Positions 14,998-22,345 of a stretch of DNA of 32,249 bases are shown here, piece by piece. Position 1 is the stretch's first letter. Every line of letters starts with the position of its first letter. The position numbers were made by a program, and so were the translations under genes. The notes under the pieces are model-generated. The model worked only from the letters and a program-made list of their open reading frames with translations. It was not told where the DNA came from and searched no databases. This DNA comes from an uncultured Gemmatimonadota bacterium (GTDB lineage: Bacteria > Gemmatimonadota > Gemmatimonadetes > Longimicrobiales > Longimicrobiaceae), in the NCBI GenBank assembly GCA_902805735.1, contig CADCTW010000238.1, positions 1 to 32,249 on the forward strand, given 5' to 3'.

Positions 14998-15029
14998 CGT
15001 TCGTACACTCGTTCTAACTTGCTAAGATA
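14998..15029 (+). promoter_or_regulatory. promoter-like 32-nt element upstream of tldD
   Basis: TTCGTA (15000-15005) and TAAGAT (15023-15028) are 17 bp apart and 28 nt upstream of the ATG at 15057. The spacer holds GTAC-N4-GTTC. It is identical at 26 of 32 positions to the element upstream of argF (8096-8127, minus strand). Confidence 0.6.
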
Positions 15030-15056
15030 TTACCACACATACCCCCGAGTATCCCC

Positions 15057-16673
15057 ATGAGACGCAGAGACTTCCTCGTGCAGGGCACCGCTGTCGCGGC
15101 GGGGCTCACCGCGGGCTCGGCCCTGCTCCCGGGCCTCGCGGCGGCGTCCTCTCCCGCGCTGGAGATGGACGACCCGCAGGTGAAGGAGCTGGCGATGCGC
15201 GCCGTGGACGCCGCCCGCCGGGCCGGCGCCACGTACGCGGACGTGCGCATCTCGCGCAACCGCAGCCAGTCCATCTCCACCCGCGAGCGCCAGATCACCG
15301 GCTTCAACGACGGCGAGACCTTTGGGTTCGGCGTGCGCGTGCTGGCCAACGGCACCTGGGGCTTCGCCGCCTCGCGCGACCTGAACGCCGCCGAGGTGGA
15401 GCGCGTGGCGCGCCAGGCCGTGTCGCAGGCGAAGGCCAACTCCGCCGCCATGCGCCGCCCGCTGGAGCTGGCCCCGGTGGAAAAGCACGCCGACGCGACC
15501 TGGTCGTCGCCGCTGCAGATCGACCCGTTCGGCGTTCCCATCGAAGAGAAGGTGGCGCTGCTGCTGGCCGCCAACGAGGCCGCGCTCCGCGTGCAGGGCG
15601 CCCGCTTCGTCAACTCGTCGATGTTCTTCCTGAAGCAGGAAAAGACCTTCGCCTCCACGGAAGGGTCGTTCATCACCCAGACGCTGCACCGCTCGCTTCC
15701 GCAGATGACGGTGACGGCGGTGTCGGCCGACTCCTCGGACTTCCAGAGCCGCCGCTCCAGCGACATCGCGCCGATGGGGCTGGGGTACGAGCACGTGCGC
15801 GGCGCGCGCATGGTGGAGAACGCGCCGCGCTGGGCCGAGGACGCGGTGAAGAAGCTGACGGCCAAGGCCGTGGAGCCGGGGCGCTACGACCTGGTGCTCC
15901 TTCCCACGCACCTGTGGCTGACGATCCACGAGTCGATCGCGCACCCCACCGAGCTGGACCGCATCATGGGGTTCGAGGCCAACTACGCGGGCACCTCGTT
16001 CATCCACCCGATCCAGGACTTCCTGGGCAAGTTCCGCTACGGCCCGGAGTTCATGAACGTGCAGGGCGAGCGCAACTCGCCGGGGGGGCTGTCGTCCATC
16101 GGCTTCGACGACGAGGGCGTGCGGCCGGACGAATACCTTATCATCAAGAACGGGGTGCTCAACGACCTGCAGACGACGCGCGAGCAGGCGCCGATGCTGG
16201 CCGACTGGTACCGCCAGCAGGGGAAACCGGTGCGCAGCCACGGCAACTCGTACGCGGAGAGCTGGGGCGACGTGCAGTTCCAGCGCATGCCCAACATCAA
16301 CCTCCTCCCGGACACGCGGCGCGACACCTCGGTGGAGGAGCTGGTCTCCGGGGTGCAGGATGGCATCCTGATCGACGGCGACGGCTCGTTCTCCATCGAC
16401 CAGCAGCGCTACAACGCGCAGTTCGGCGGGCAGACGTACATGGAGATCAAGAACGGCAAGATCACCGGGCCGCTCAAGGACGTGGCGTACCAGATGCGCA
16501 CCCCCGAGTTCTGGAACTCGATGGACGCCATCGGCGGGCGCAGCACCTACTTCCAGGGCGGCGCCTTCAACGACGGCAAGGGGCAGCCGTCGCAGTCCAA
16601 CGCCGTCTCGCACGGCTCACCCGCGGCACGGTTCCGCAAGGTCAACGTCATCAACACCGGGCGGAGGTCGTAA
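15057..16673 (+). CDS. TldD-type metallopeptidase with Tat signal
   Basis: 538 residues. TldD/TldE (PmbA) proteins form a zinc protease heterodimer; TldD carries the metal site. Seen: TIHESIAHPTELDR with HExxxH (His291, Glu292, His296), RNRSQSISTRERQITGFNDGETFGFGVRVLANG near the N-terminus and SPGGLSSIGFDDEGV. Unlike the classical cytosolic TldD, it begins MRRRDFLVQGTAVAAGLTAG, a twin-arginine signal, and ends the signal at about residue 31 (ALA-like site). No strong Shine-Dalgarno sequence is visible; the short leader fits the promoter at 14998-15029. The TldE-like partner follows 4 nt later, so the two are almost certainly co-translated. No RiPP precursor is nearby; the substrate is unknown. 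Confidence 0.9.
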   Translation: MRRRDFLVQGTAVAAGLTAGSALLPGLAAASSPALEMDDPQVKELAMRAVDAARRAGATYADVRISRNRSQSISTRERQITGFNDGETFGFGVRVLANGTWGFAASRDLNAAEVERVARQAVSQAKANSAAMRRPLELAPVEKHADATWSSPLQIDPFGVPIEEKVALLLAANEAALRVQGARFVNSSMFFLKQEKTFASTEGSFITQTLHRSLPQMTVTAVSADSSDFQSRRSSDIAPMGLGYEHVRGARMVENAPRWAEDAVKKLTAKAVEPGRYDLVLLPTHLWLTIHESIAHPTELDRIMGFEANYAGTSFIHPIQDFLGKFRYGPEFMNVQGERNSPGGLSSIGFDDEGVRPDEYLIIKNGVLNDLQTTREQAPMLADWYRQQGKPVRSHGNSYAESWGDVQFQRMPNINLLPDTRRDTSVEELVSGVQDGILIDGDGSFSIDQQRYNAQFGGQTYMEIKNGKITGPLKDVAYQMRTPEFWNSMDAIGGRSTYFQGGAFNDGKGQPSQSNAVSHGSPAARFRKVNVINTGRRS

Positions 16674-16677
16674 CGGC

Positions 16678-18033
16678 ATGGCGCAACAGAGCAAGTACTT
16701 CTCGCGCGACGAGATGCAGCGGCTGGCGCAGCGCGCGCTGGGCTTCTCCACCGCCGACGAGGCGCGCGTGAACATCAGCAGCGGGGTGCGCGGTAACACG
16801 CGCTTCGCCGTGAACCAGATCTCCACGGGCGGCGACGTGTTCGACGCCAGCCTCACCTTCACCAGCGCGTTCGGGAAGCGGGTGGCCAGCGCCACCACCA
16901 ACCGCTTCGACGACGAGGCGCTGCGCACCGTGGTGCAGACCAGCGAGCGGCTGGCGCGCCTGGTGCCCGAAGACCCGGAGTACCTGGGCGAGCTGGGCGC
17001 GCAGCAGTACCCAAGCGCCCAGCCCTTCTTCGAGTCCACCGCCAACCTGACTCCCGAGGCGCGCGCCGCGGCGGTCAACGCGATCACGCGCCCTGCCGCC
17101 GCTCGCAACCTGGTGGCGACGGGGTTCCTGGACATGACGGTGGGCTCGGAGGCGGTGGCGACCAAGAAGGGGCTCTTCGCCTACCAGGCGGGCACCTCCA
17201 CCAACCTGACCACGACGGTACGCACGCCGGACGGCACCGGCTCCGGCTGGGCGGGTGTAGGGCAGCAGGACTGGAGCAAGGTGGACCCGGCGGCGCTCGC
17301 CGAGCGCGCCATCCGCAAGGCGGAGCTGTCGCGGAACGCGCGCGCGGTGGAGCCGGGGAAGTGGACGGTGATCCTGGAGCCGACCGCGGTGGCGAACCTG
17401 GTGCAGTTGATGACCTTCGCGATGGGCGCGCGCCAGGCGGACGAGGGGCGCTCGTTCTTCAGCAAGGCGGGCGGCGGCAACAAGATTGGCGAGAAGTTCC
17501 TGGACCCGCGCGTCTCGATCCACTCGGACCCGGCGGACCCGCAGATCTTCAGCGCGGCGTTCAGCGGCGAGGGGCTCCCCAACCAGCGCATGCAGTGGGT
17601 GGAGAACGGGGTGCTGCGCAACCTGGCGTACAGCCGCTTCTGGGCGCAGAAGCAGGGGCGCCAGCCCACGGGCTTCGCGGACGGCTTCTACATGAGCGGC
17701 GGCGACGCGACCATCGACCAGATGATCGCCTCCACGGAGCGCGGCCTGCTGGTCACGCGCCTGTGGTACATCCGCCCGGTGGACCCGCGCACCATCCTGT
17801 ACACGGGCCTCACCCGCGACGGCACCTTTCTGGTGGAGAACGGCCGCATCACCAGCGCCGTCAAGAACCTGCGCTGGAACGAGTCGCCCATCTTCATGCT
17901 CAACAACGTGGAGATGATGAGCGCCCCGGTGCGCGTGAGCGCCTCCGAGTCCGGCGAGGCCGGCTCGTCGGTCACGGTGCCCGCCATCAAGGCGCGCGAC
18001 TTCACGTTCACGTCGCTGTCTGACGCGGTTTGA
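16678..18033 (+). CDS. TldE/PmbA-type partner of the TldD peptidase
   Basis: 451 residues, family U62. It has the TldD/PmbA fold (RVNISSGVRGNTRFAVNQISTGGD, ITSAVKNLRWNESPIFMLNNVE) but no HExxxH, the usual situation for the non-catalytic TldE subunit. It starts at ATG 16678, four nucleotides after the tldD stop. No signal peptide is visible (MAQQSKYFSRDEMQRLAQRAL). If TldD is exported by Tat, this subunit would stay in the cytoplasm or travel as a hitchhiker. A family A hairpin begins 1 nt after the stop. Confidence 0.88.
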   Translation: MAQQSKYFSRDEMQRLAQRALGFSTADEARVNISSGVRGNTRFAVNQISTGGDVFDASLTFTSAFGKRVASATTNRFDDEALRTVVQTSERLARLVPEDPEYLGELGAQQYPSAQPFFESTANLTPEARAAAVNAITRPAAARNLVATGFLDMTVGSEAVATKKGLFAYQAGTSTNLTTTVRTPDGTGSGWAGVGQQDWSKVDPAALAERAIRKAELSRNARAVEPGKWTVILEPTAVANLVQLMTFAMGARQADEGRSFFSKAGGGNKIGEKFLDPRVSIHSDPADPQIFSAAFSGEGLPNQRMQWVENGVLRNLAYSRFWAQKQGRQPTGFADGFYMSGGDATIDQMIASTERGLLVTRLWYIRPVDPRTILYTGLTRDGTFLVENGRITSAVKNLRWNESPIFMLNNVEMMSAPVRVSASESGEAGSSVTVPAIKARDFTFTSLSDAV

Positions 18034-18034
18034 T

Positions 18035-18108
18035 CTCACACAGAGACACAGAGGCACAGAGAAAAGATGCTTTTTCTCTGTGCCTCTGTGTCTCTGTGTG
18101 AGCCCGTT
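18035..18108. terminator. family A hairpin with T run after tldE
   Basis: The arms 18035-18065 and 18072-18102 pair over three octamers plus an A/T-rich inner part (AGAAAA against TTTTTCT). The hairpin is followed by CCCG and a six-T run (18103-18108), making it a good intrinsic terminator for the plus strand. It sits 1 nt after the tldE stop and 8 nt from the pspA stop, so it serves convergent genes. Confidence 0.87.
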
Positions 18109-18110
18109 TT

Positions 18111-18902
18111 TTAGCCGCCGCGCTCCCGCTCCTCCAGCGCGTCGAACTCGCCCACCAGCTCGGCGTCGGTGACACCGGAGCTGAGCTGGGCGGCGGGCTG
18201 CTGCTGGGCGGCGGGGGCGGCGGGGAGCATCCCCATCTGCTGCTTCATCTCCAGCAGCTTGAAGTCCAGCGCGTCGCCGCCGGATGCCTGGAGGGCCTTG
18301 AACTCGCGCTCCAGCGAGTCGCCGCTCAGCTCGTCGCTGACCGCGGCGGCGGCCAGGGCCTGGCGCTCGTTGTCCTCGATCTTGGTGGCCATGCGGTCGA
18401 AGGCGTCGAAGGCCGAAGCGTCCGAGAGGCCCGACATGGTCTCGTGGATGCGCTTCTGCGCTTCCGCGCGCTTCTGCTGGGCGATCAGGAGGTTCTTCTT
18501 GCGCGTCGCCTCCTGGATCTTGTCGCTGAGCTGCCGCAGGGCGTCGCGCAGGCGCTGCGTGTCCGCCTCGTGGCGCTCCCACGTCTCCAGGTACGTCTGC
18601 GCGCGGCCCGCGTGCTCCTGCTGGCGCATCAGGGCCTGGCGGGCCAGGTCGTCGCGCTGCTGGCGCACGGCGAGCATGGCGCGCTGCTCCCACTCGATCG
18701 CCTGCTTCTGCTCGTCCTCCACCTGCTTCTTGAGCTTCGCGGCGTCGGCCATCGCGTGCGCGACCTCCTGCCTGGCTCTCGCGAGCTGGCTGCGCATGTC
18801 GTCGATGATCGTGTTCAGCATCTTCTCCGGGTTTTCGGCCCGGGCGATCAGGTCGTTGACGTTCGACCGGATCAGGGTGGAGAGCTTATCGAAGATTCCC
18901 AT
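18111..18902 (-). CDS. pspA: PspA/IM30 family membrane-stress protein
   Basis: 263 residues, almost entirely helical. The N-terminal amphipathic helix MGIFDKLSTLIRSNVNDLI is the membrane-binding element of PspA/IM30 proteins, followed by ENPEKMLNTIIDDMRSQLARARQEVA and long coiled coils. ESCRT-III-like PspA proteins assemble on stressed inner membranes and limit proton leak. The C-terminal 60 residues are low-complexity (AAPAAQQQPAAQ) with a terminal helix. It is the last of three minus-strand genes: PspB-like, YbjN-like, then pspA after a 24-nt gap. No PspF-type sigma54 activator is visible, so regulation differs from the E. coli system. Confidence 0.92.
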   Translation of the reverse strand: MGIFDKLSTLIRSNVNDLIARAENPEKMLNTIIDDMRSQLARARQEVAHAMADAAKLKKQVEDEQKQAIEWEQRAMLAVRQQRDDLARQALMRQQEHAGRAQTYLETWERHEADTQRLRDALRQLSDKIQEATRKKNLLIAQQKRAEAQKRIHETMSGLSDASAFDAFDRMATKIEDNERQALAAAAVSDELSGDSLEREFKALQASGGDALDFKLLEMKQQMGMLPAAPAAQQQPAAQLSSGVTDAELVGEFDALEERERGG

Positions 18903-18926
18903 TGGGTATCGGTCGGTTCGGGGCGG

Positions 18927-19313
18927 TCAGCAGTCGCGGTACGGGGCGAGCTGCTCCAGGTGCGACGCCATCGCCATCTGGAACGAGTCGATCACCGCCT
19001 GGAATTCGTTCTGATCGAGGTTCTCCAGCTCCAGCGTCTCGGTGAGCACCACGTCCTCCTCTTCGAGGCCGTACGCGGCGTGCACCAGGTCGGTGGCGTT
19101 GAAGCGGAGAAGGCGCTTGTACAGGTCCGCGCACAGGCCCTGGTCGTTCGGCACGTCCATCACCTTGAGGCGGAAGACGAGCACCGGCGGCGAGTGGTGG
19201 ATCACCAGCGAAGGGCCGCCTTCCGCGTGGGCAACCCACATCCCCTCCTGCACCTCCTCGTGGGTAAGCTCCGAGTTGAGCAGGTACCGCTCCACATCCT
19301 CTCGCGTCACCAT
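18927..19313 (-). CDS. YbjN-like domain protein
   Basis: 128 residues, acidic. MVTREDVERYLLNSELTHEEVQEGMWVAH is followed by a strand-rich part with LVIHHSPPVLVFRLKVMDVP and a helical end (LLRFNATDLVHAAYGLEEEDVVLTETLELENLDQNEFQAVIDSF). This order matches YbjN-type/type III secretion chaperone-like folds, which usually bind partner proteins. It overlaps the upstream gene by one base (TGATG), indicating translational coupling, and precedes pspA by 24 nt. Its role is therefore probably with PspA; this is an inference. Confidence 0.65.
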   Translation of the reverse strand: MVTREDVERYLLNSELTHEEVQEGMWVAHAEGGPSLVIHHSPPVLVFRLKVMDVPNDQGLCADLYKRLLRFNATDLVHAAYGLEEEDVVLTETLELENLDQNEFQAVIDSFQMAMASHLEQLAPYRDC

Positions 19314-19570
19314 CAGGCCGTTTCCTCGCTGTGCGGGTCGGGGGGAAGCTCCGGCCGGGGGGCGCGCTCGCCCTCGGAAAGGAGCCGCATCAGGAACTGC
19401 TGCTCGTCGCTCATCCGCAGCACCTGCGCGTTCAGCTCGTCCACCTCGCCGCGCAGCCGCGCGATCTCCGCCTCGTAGTGAGGGGCGATGGCGGGGCCGG
19501 CGGTGGACCAGCCGTGGATCCAGCGCGCCAGGAAGGCGAGCACGACGATGAAGATGAGTACGCTGAACAT
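19313..19570 (-). CDS. PspB-like membrane-anchored coiled-coil protein
   Basis: 85 residues. One N-terminal transmembrane helix (MFSVLIFIVVLAFLARWIHGW) is followed by a coiled coil (YEAEIARLRGEVDELNAQV) and a short acidic tail. This is the size and layout of PspB, an inner-membrane sensor of the phage-shock response, though there is no strong residue match. It overlaps the YbjN-like gene by TGATG and lies 40 nt after the serine dehydratase alpha gene. In that gap an 8-bp hairpin (GGGGTGCG/CGCACCCC, 19578-19600) may separate or modulate expression. Confidence 0.62.
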   Translation of the reverse strand: MFSVLIFIVVLAFLARWIHGWSTAGPAIAPHYEAEIARLRGEVDELNAQVLRMSDEQQFLMRLLSEGERAPRPELPPDPHSEETA

Positions 19571-19610
19571 AGTATCCGGGGTGCGTTACGCCCGCACCCC
19601 CGTCCGGGTT

Positions 19611-20492
19611 TCAAGCCGCGCCCGACTTCTTCTCCGAGGGCCGGAGCTGCACGAGCCGCCGCGCGGACGGGGTGGTGGCGAGCCCGCCCCCCGCCGTCTC
19701 CTTGAACGCCGTGGGCATGCGCCGCCCCACGTCCCCCATCACGTCGATCACCTCGTCCGCGCTCACGGGGAAGTCCAGCCCCGCCAGCGCCATCTCGGCC
19801 CCGGCGATGGCCTGCATGGCCGCGGAGGCGTTGCGGTAGATGCAGGGGATCTCCACCAGCCCGCCGATGGGGTCGCAGATCAGCCCCAGCATCCCCTGCA
19901 GCGTGAGCGCCACGGCCGTGCCGATCTGCTCGTGCGTCCCGCCGTGCAGGTAGGTGACGGCGGCGCTGGCCATGGCCGCGGCCGTCCCCGTCTCCGCCTG
20001 GCAACCGCCCTCGGCGCCGGCCAGCGAGGCGCGGTGGGCGATCACGCCGCCCACGCCGCCGGCCACGAGCATGGCGTCGATCAGCCGCTCCTCCCCCAGC
20101 TCCTGGAACTCGTCCATGCTCACCAGCACGGAGGGGAGCACCCCCGCCGCGCCGGCCGTGGGCGCCGCCACGATCAGCCCCATCGCCGCGTTCACCTCCA
20201 GCGTGGCGATGGCGCGGGCCAGCGTCTCGGTGACGCGGGGCCCCAGCAGCCGCGGCCCGCCCTCCCACAGCTTGCGCGCGCGCCCGCCGGTGAGCCCGCT
20301 GGCGGACCTGACCTCGCCCTTGAGGCCCTCGTCGATGGCGCCGCGCATCACCCGCAGCGTCCTGGCGATGCGCCCGCGGATCTCCTCCGGCGGCCTGCCG
20401 CTCTCGGCCGACTCCGTGTCGAGCACGACCTGGTGGAGGGTGCGGCCGGTCTCTTCGGCCTCGCGGATGAGCGACTCGATGGAACGGTGCAT
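19611..20492 (-). CDS. sdaAA: L-serine dehydratase, iron-sulfur-dependent, alpha subunit
   Basis: 293 residues, the usual alpha-subunit length. It deaminates serine to pyruvate and ammonia using a 4Fe-4S cluster in the cytoplasm. Seen: ASGLTGGRARKLW, NAAMGLIVAAPTAGAAGVLP, and the cluster cysteines EGGCQAETG (Cys164), LICDPIGG (Cys206) and VEIPCIYRN (Cys217). The start is ATG 20492 with no Shine-Dalgarno sequence. The beta-subunit gene lies upstream (20818-21483), separated by 325 bp of repeat DNA, an unusual gap for this pair. Confidence 0.93.
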   Translation of the reverse strand: MHRSIESLIREAEETGRTLHQVVLDTESAESGRPPEEIRGRIARTLRVMRGAIDEGLKGEVRSASGLTGGRARKLWEGGPRLLGPRVTETLARAIATLEVNAAMGLIVAAPTAGAAGVLPSVLVSMDEFQELGEERLIDAMLVAGGVGGVIAHRASLAGAEGGCQAETGTAAAMASAAVTYLHGGTHEQIGTAVALTLQGMLGLICDPIGGLVEIPCIYRNASAAMQAIAGAEMALAGLDFPVSADEVIDVMGDVGRRMPTAFKETAGGGLATTPSARRLVQLRPSEKKSGAA

Positions 20493-20500
20493 GGAACTGC

Positions 20501-20532
20501 GGGGAATGGGGAATGGGGATTCGGGAATGGGG
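20501..20532. repeat. short tandem GGGGAAT repeat
   Basis: GGGGAAT is repeated with small changes in the leader of the serine dehydratase alpha gene; CCATTCCCC at about 20577-20585 could pair with it. No function is assigned. Confidence 0.5.
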
Positions 20533-20617
20533 ACAGCCCTGCAACTGCGGGGCCTAGCTCCGGAAACAGCGTTTTACCATTCCCCACTCGAGCCTGGCCG
20601 CGAGGTCCAGGCAGTGG

Positions 20618-20683
20618 CCCTCACCCGGCAGCTTACAGCTGCCACCCTCTCCCATACACACCATGGGAGAGGGGACTACTTCG
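20618..20683. repeat. family D palindromic repeat, copy 1
   Basis: Two hairpins in tandem: GGCAGCTTACAGCTGCC, then CCCTCTCCCAT and ATGGGAGAGGG, ending in ACTACTTCG. An inverted copy, mostly identical, is at 30797-30862. It fills part of the 325-bp spacer between the serine dehydratase subunit genes. Confidence 0.82.
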
Positions 20684-20722
20684 CGTGCCATTCCGCCGGC
20701 CCCGCTCGCCGCAACCGGCCCC

Positions 20723-20746
20723 GTAGGGGCGCGATTCATCGCGCCC
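20723..20746. repeat. family E GTAG-type REP, copy 1
   Basis: GTAG is followed by GGGGCGCGAT and ATCGCGCCC, a near-perfect palindrome. The identical 24-nt unit recurs inverted at 26201-26224. A GTAG tetranucleotide next to a palindrome is the canonical REP layout recognised by RAYTs. Confidence 0.78.
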
Positions 20747-20817
20747 GTGCCTTCGGCCCGCTGCGTGACGGCTCGCTGCCCACGCCCTGGTCCCTCTCCC
20801 CATGCCCATTCCCCGTT

Positions 20818-21483
20818 TCAGGAGATCTTCGGGATCGCCCGGGCCCAGCGCAGCCACGGGAACGAGCGGATCGCGCCCAGGGTCGCCTCGCCCACCGGCT
20901 CGTCGGCCTCGATGGTCATCAGGGCGTCCTGGTGGCGGCCGGTGCGGTCCACGCGCATGGTGGCCAGGTTGATGTGGTGGCCGGCGAGCACCGTGGCCAC
21001 GGCGGCGATGGTGCCGGGCTCGTCGTGGGCCAGCAGGACCAGCGTGTGGTAGTCGCCCCCCAGGGAAACGGGGAAGCCGTCGATCTCGCTGACTTCCACG
21101 CGGCCGCCGCCCAGGGAGGCGCCGCGCAGCTCCACCTCTTCGCCGCCGCGCGTCACCCGGAAGAGGGCGGTGTTGGGATGGGCATCGTCGCCCAGCTCCG
21201 TCGTCTCGAAGCTCCACTCCATCCCCGCGGCGGCGCCTTCGTCGTACGCCTGGCGCAGGCGCAGGTCGTCGGGGGCCAGCCCCGCCAGGCCGCCCACGAT
21301 GGCGCGCTGCGTCCCGTGCCCCTCGCCGGTGGCGGCGAAGGAGCCGTGAAGCTGGATGACCGCGCGCTCCGGGGTGCCGCCCAGAATGGCGCGCGCCAGG
21401 AGGCCCAGCCGGCACGCGCCGGCGGTGTGGGACGAGGAGGGGCCGACCATGTGGGGCCCCAGGATGTCGAATAGAGAGACCAT
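20818..21483 (-). CDS. sdaAB: L-serine dehydratase, iron-sulfur-dependent, beta subunit (with ACT domain)
   Basis: 221 residues from ATG 21483; an upstream in-frame ATG (21522) would add 13 atypical basic residues. MVSLFDILGPHMVGPSSSHTAGACRLG is the conserved start of the beta domain, and GSFAATGEGHGTQRAIVGGLAG follows. The last 75 residues are an ACT domain (LLAHDEPGTIAAVATVLAGHHINLATMRVDR), likely sensing an amino acid. A TAGATT (21491-21496, minus strand) ends 7 nt before the ATG and there is no Shine-Dalgarno sequence, so the transcript may be leaderless. The order beta then alpha is usual for split enzymes. Confidence 0.92.
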   Translation of the reverse strand: MVSLFDILGPHMVGPSSSHTAGACRLGLLARAILGGTPERAVIQLHGSFAATGEGHGTQRAIVGGLAGLAPDDLRLRQAYDEGAAAGMEWSFETTELGDDAHPNTALFRVTRGGEEVELRGASLGGGRVEVSEIDGFPVSLGGDYHTLVLLAHDEPGTIAAVATVLAGHHINLATMRVDRTGRHQDALMTIEADEPVGEATLGAIRSFPWLRWARAIPKIS

Positions 21484-21527
21484 GCGCGCTAATCTACGGT
21501 GTATCCCGCGTTTCCGGAACAACGGGG

Positions 21528-21591
21528 CTCACACAGAGACACAGAGGCACAGAGAGTAGTTCATCTCCGTGCCTCTGTGCCTCTGTGTGAG
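21528..21591. repeat. family A hairpin, three-octamer copy
   Basis: Three octamers on each side (ACACAGAG, ACACAGAG, GCACAGAG against CTCCGTGC, CTCTGTGC, CTCTGTGT). It is 13 nt from the stop of the TonB_C-like gene (minus strand) and just upstream of sdaAB. Confidence 0.85.
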
Positions 21592-21604
21592 ATTTCCTAT
21601 TTGC

Positions 21605-22345
21605 TTACGGGCGCTCGCCCGCGGCGGGTTGCGCCTGGGCCGCGGGAAAATGGAGGGTGACCGGCACCTGCACGATCACCGAAACCGGGTACTCGTCCAG
21701 CCTCGCGGGCGAGAAGCGCATCGTCCGCGCGACGGCGATGATCGCGCGGTCTACGTCGGGGACGCCTGTACTCCGCCTGATAAGCGAGTTCGTCGGGAGT
21801 CCGTCTTCGGTCACGCGCATGGACACCGTGCCCGTGAACTCCCGCCCCGCCAGATCGGGACGGATCTGCAGCAGCCTCTGTACGGCGCTGTTGAGCTCCC
21901 GCCCGACTGCTACCCGGTTGTTCATTTGCGGCCGGACCTCAAGGCCGTCGTCCAGCACCGCGATTTTCGGAGTGGCGCCACTCTGGAGCCATACCCGCTG
22001 CCAGCTTTCGCGGGTGGTGGAGATGCTCGGCTTGACGTGCGCACGCAGCAGCGCCGCCATAGTGCGTGCGTATTCCGCGGGAGCGAGCCGCGCGAAGATC
22101 GGCTCCACCTCGAGGAGCGCACCGGTGCTGTCGTAGCGGACGCTGAAGATCGGCCTCCGCGTAAATTCCTGGGGCGCGGGGGGCGCGGCCAGGAGGGCCT
22201 GGTGGAGCCCCGCCGAGTCGATGAACGCGGCGACGGGAAGCGGGGGGTCTTCCGTTTTTGTCGGAGATGGTTTGTTGGCCGGGGCGGGGGCGGCGCACGC
22301 GGCGAGCGCGAAAGCCGCGAAGACGGCCAGCAGTGTGCGAGTCAT
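21605..22345 (-). CDS. lipoprotein with TonB C-terminal-like domain
   Basis: 246 residues. Signal peptide with lipobox ALAAC, then a short Pro/Thr-rich stretch. Residues 160-235 (GTVSMRVTEDGLPTNSLIRRSTGVPDVDRAIIAVARTMRFSPARLDEYPVSVIVQVPVTLHF) match the C-terminal domain of TonB-like proteins: V...DG.......S.G...D.A.......RF.PA. A lipid anchor instead of a TonB inner-membrane helix suggests a TonB-like fold used for another envelope role. It overlaps the upstream hydrolase by 4 nt (ATGA), so the two form an operon. Confidence 0.75.
   Translation of the reverse strand: MTRTLLAVFAAFALAACAAPAPANKPSPTKTEDPPLPVAAFIDSAGLHQALLAAPPAPQEFTRRPIFSVRYDSTGALLEVEPIFARLAPAEYARTMAALLRAHVKPSISTTRESWQRVWLQSGATPKIAVLDDGLEVRPQMNNRVAVGRELNSAVQRLLQIRPDLAGREFTGTVSMRVTEDGLPTNSLIRRSTGVPDVDRAIIAVARTMRFSPARLDEYPVSVIVQVPVTLHFPAAQAQPAAGERP

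Noticed and set aside
14910..15008. Longer N-terminus for the FAD oxidoreductase (ATG 15008)
   Set aside because: The extra residues are encoded by the family A arm; the dinucleotide fold starts right after GTG 14909.
15057..18033. RiPP biosynthesis cluster around TldD/TldE
   Set aside because: No precursor peptide, YcaO, radical SAM or transporter gene is nearby.
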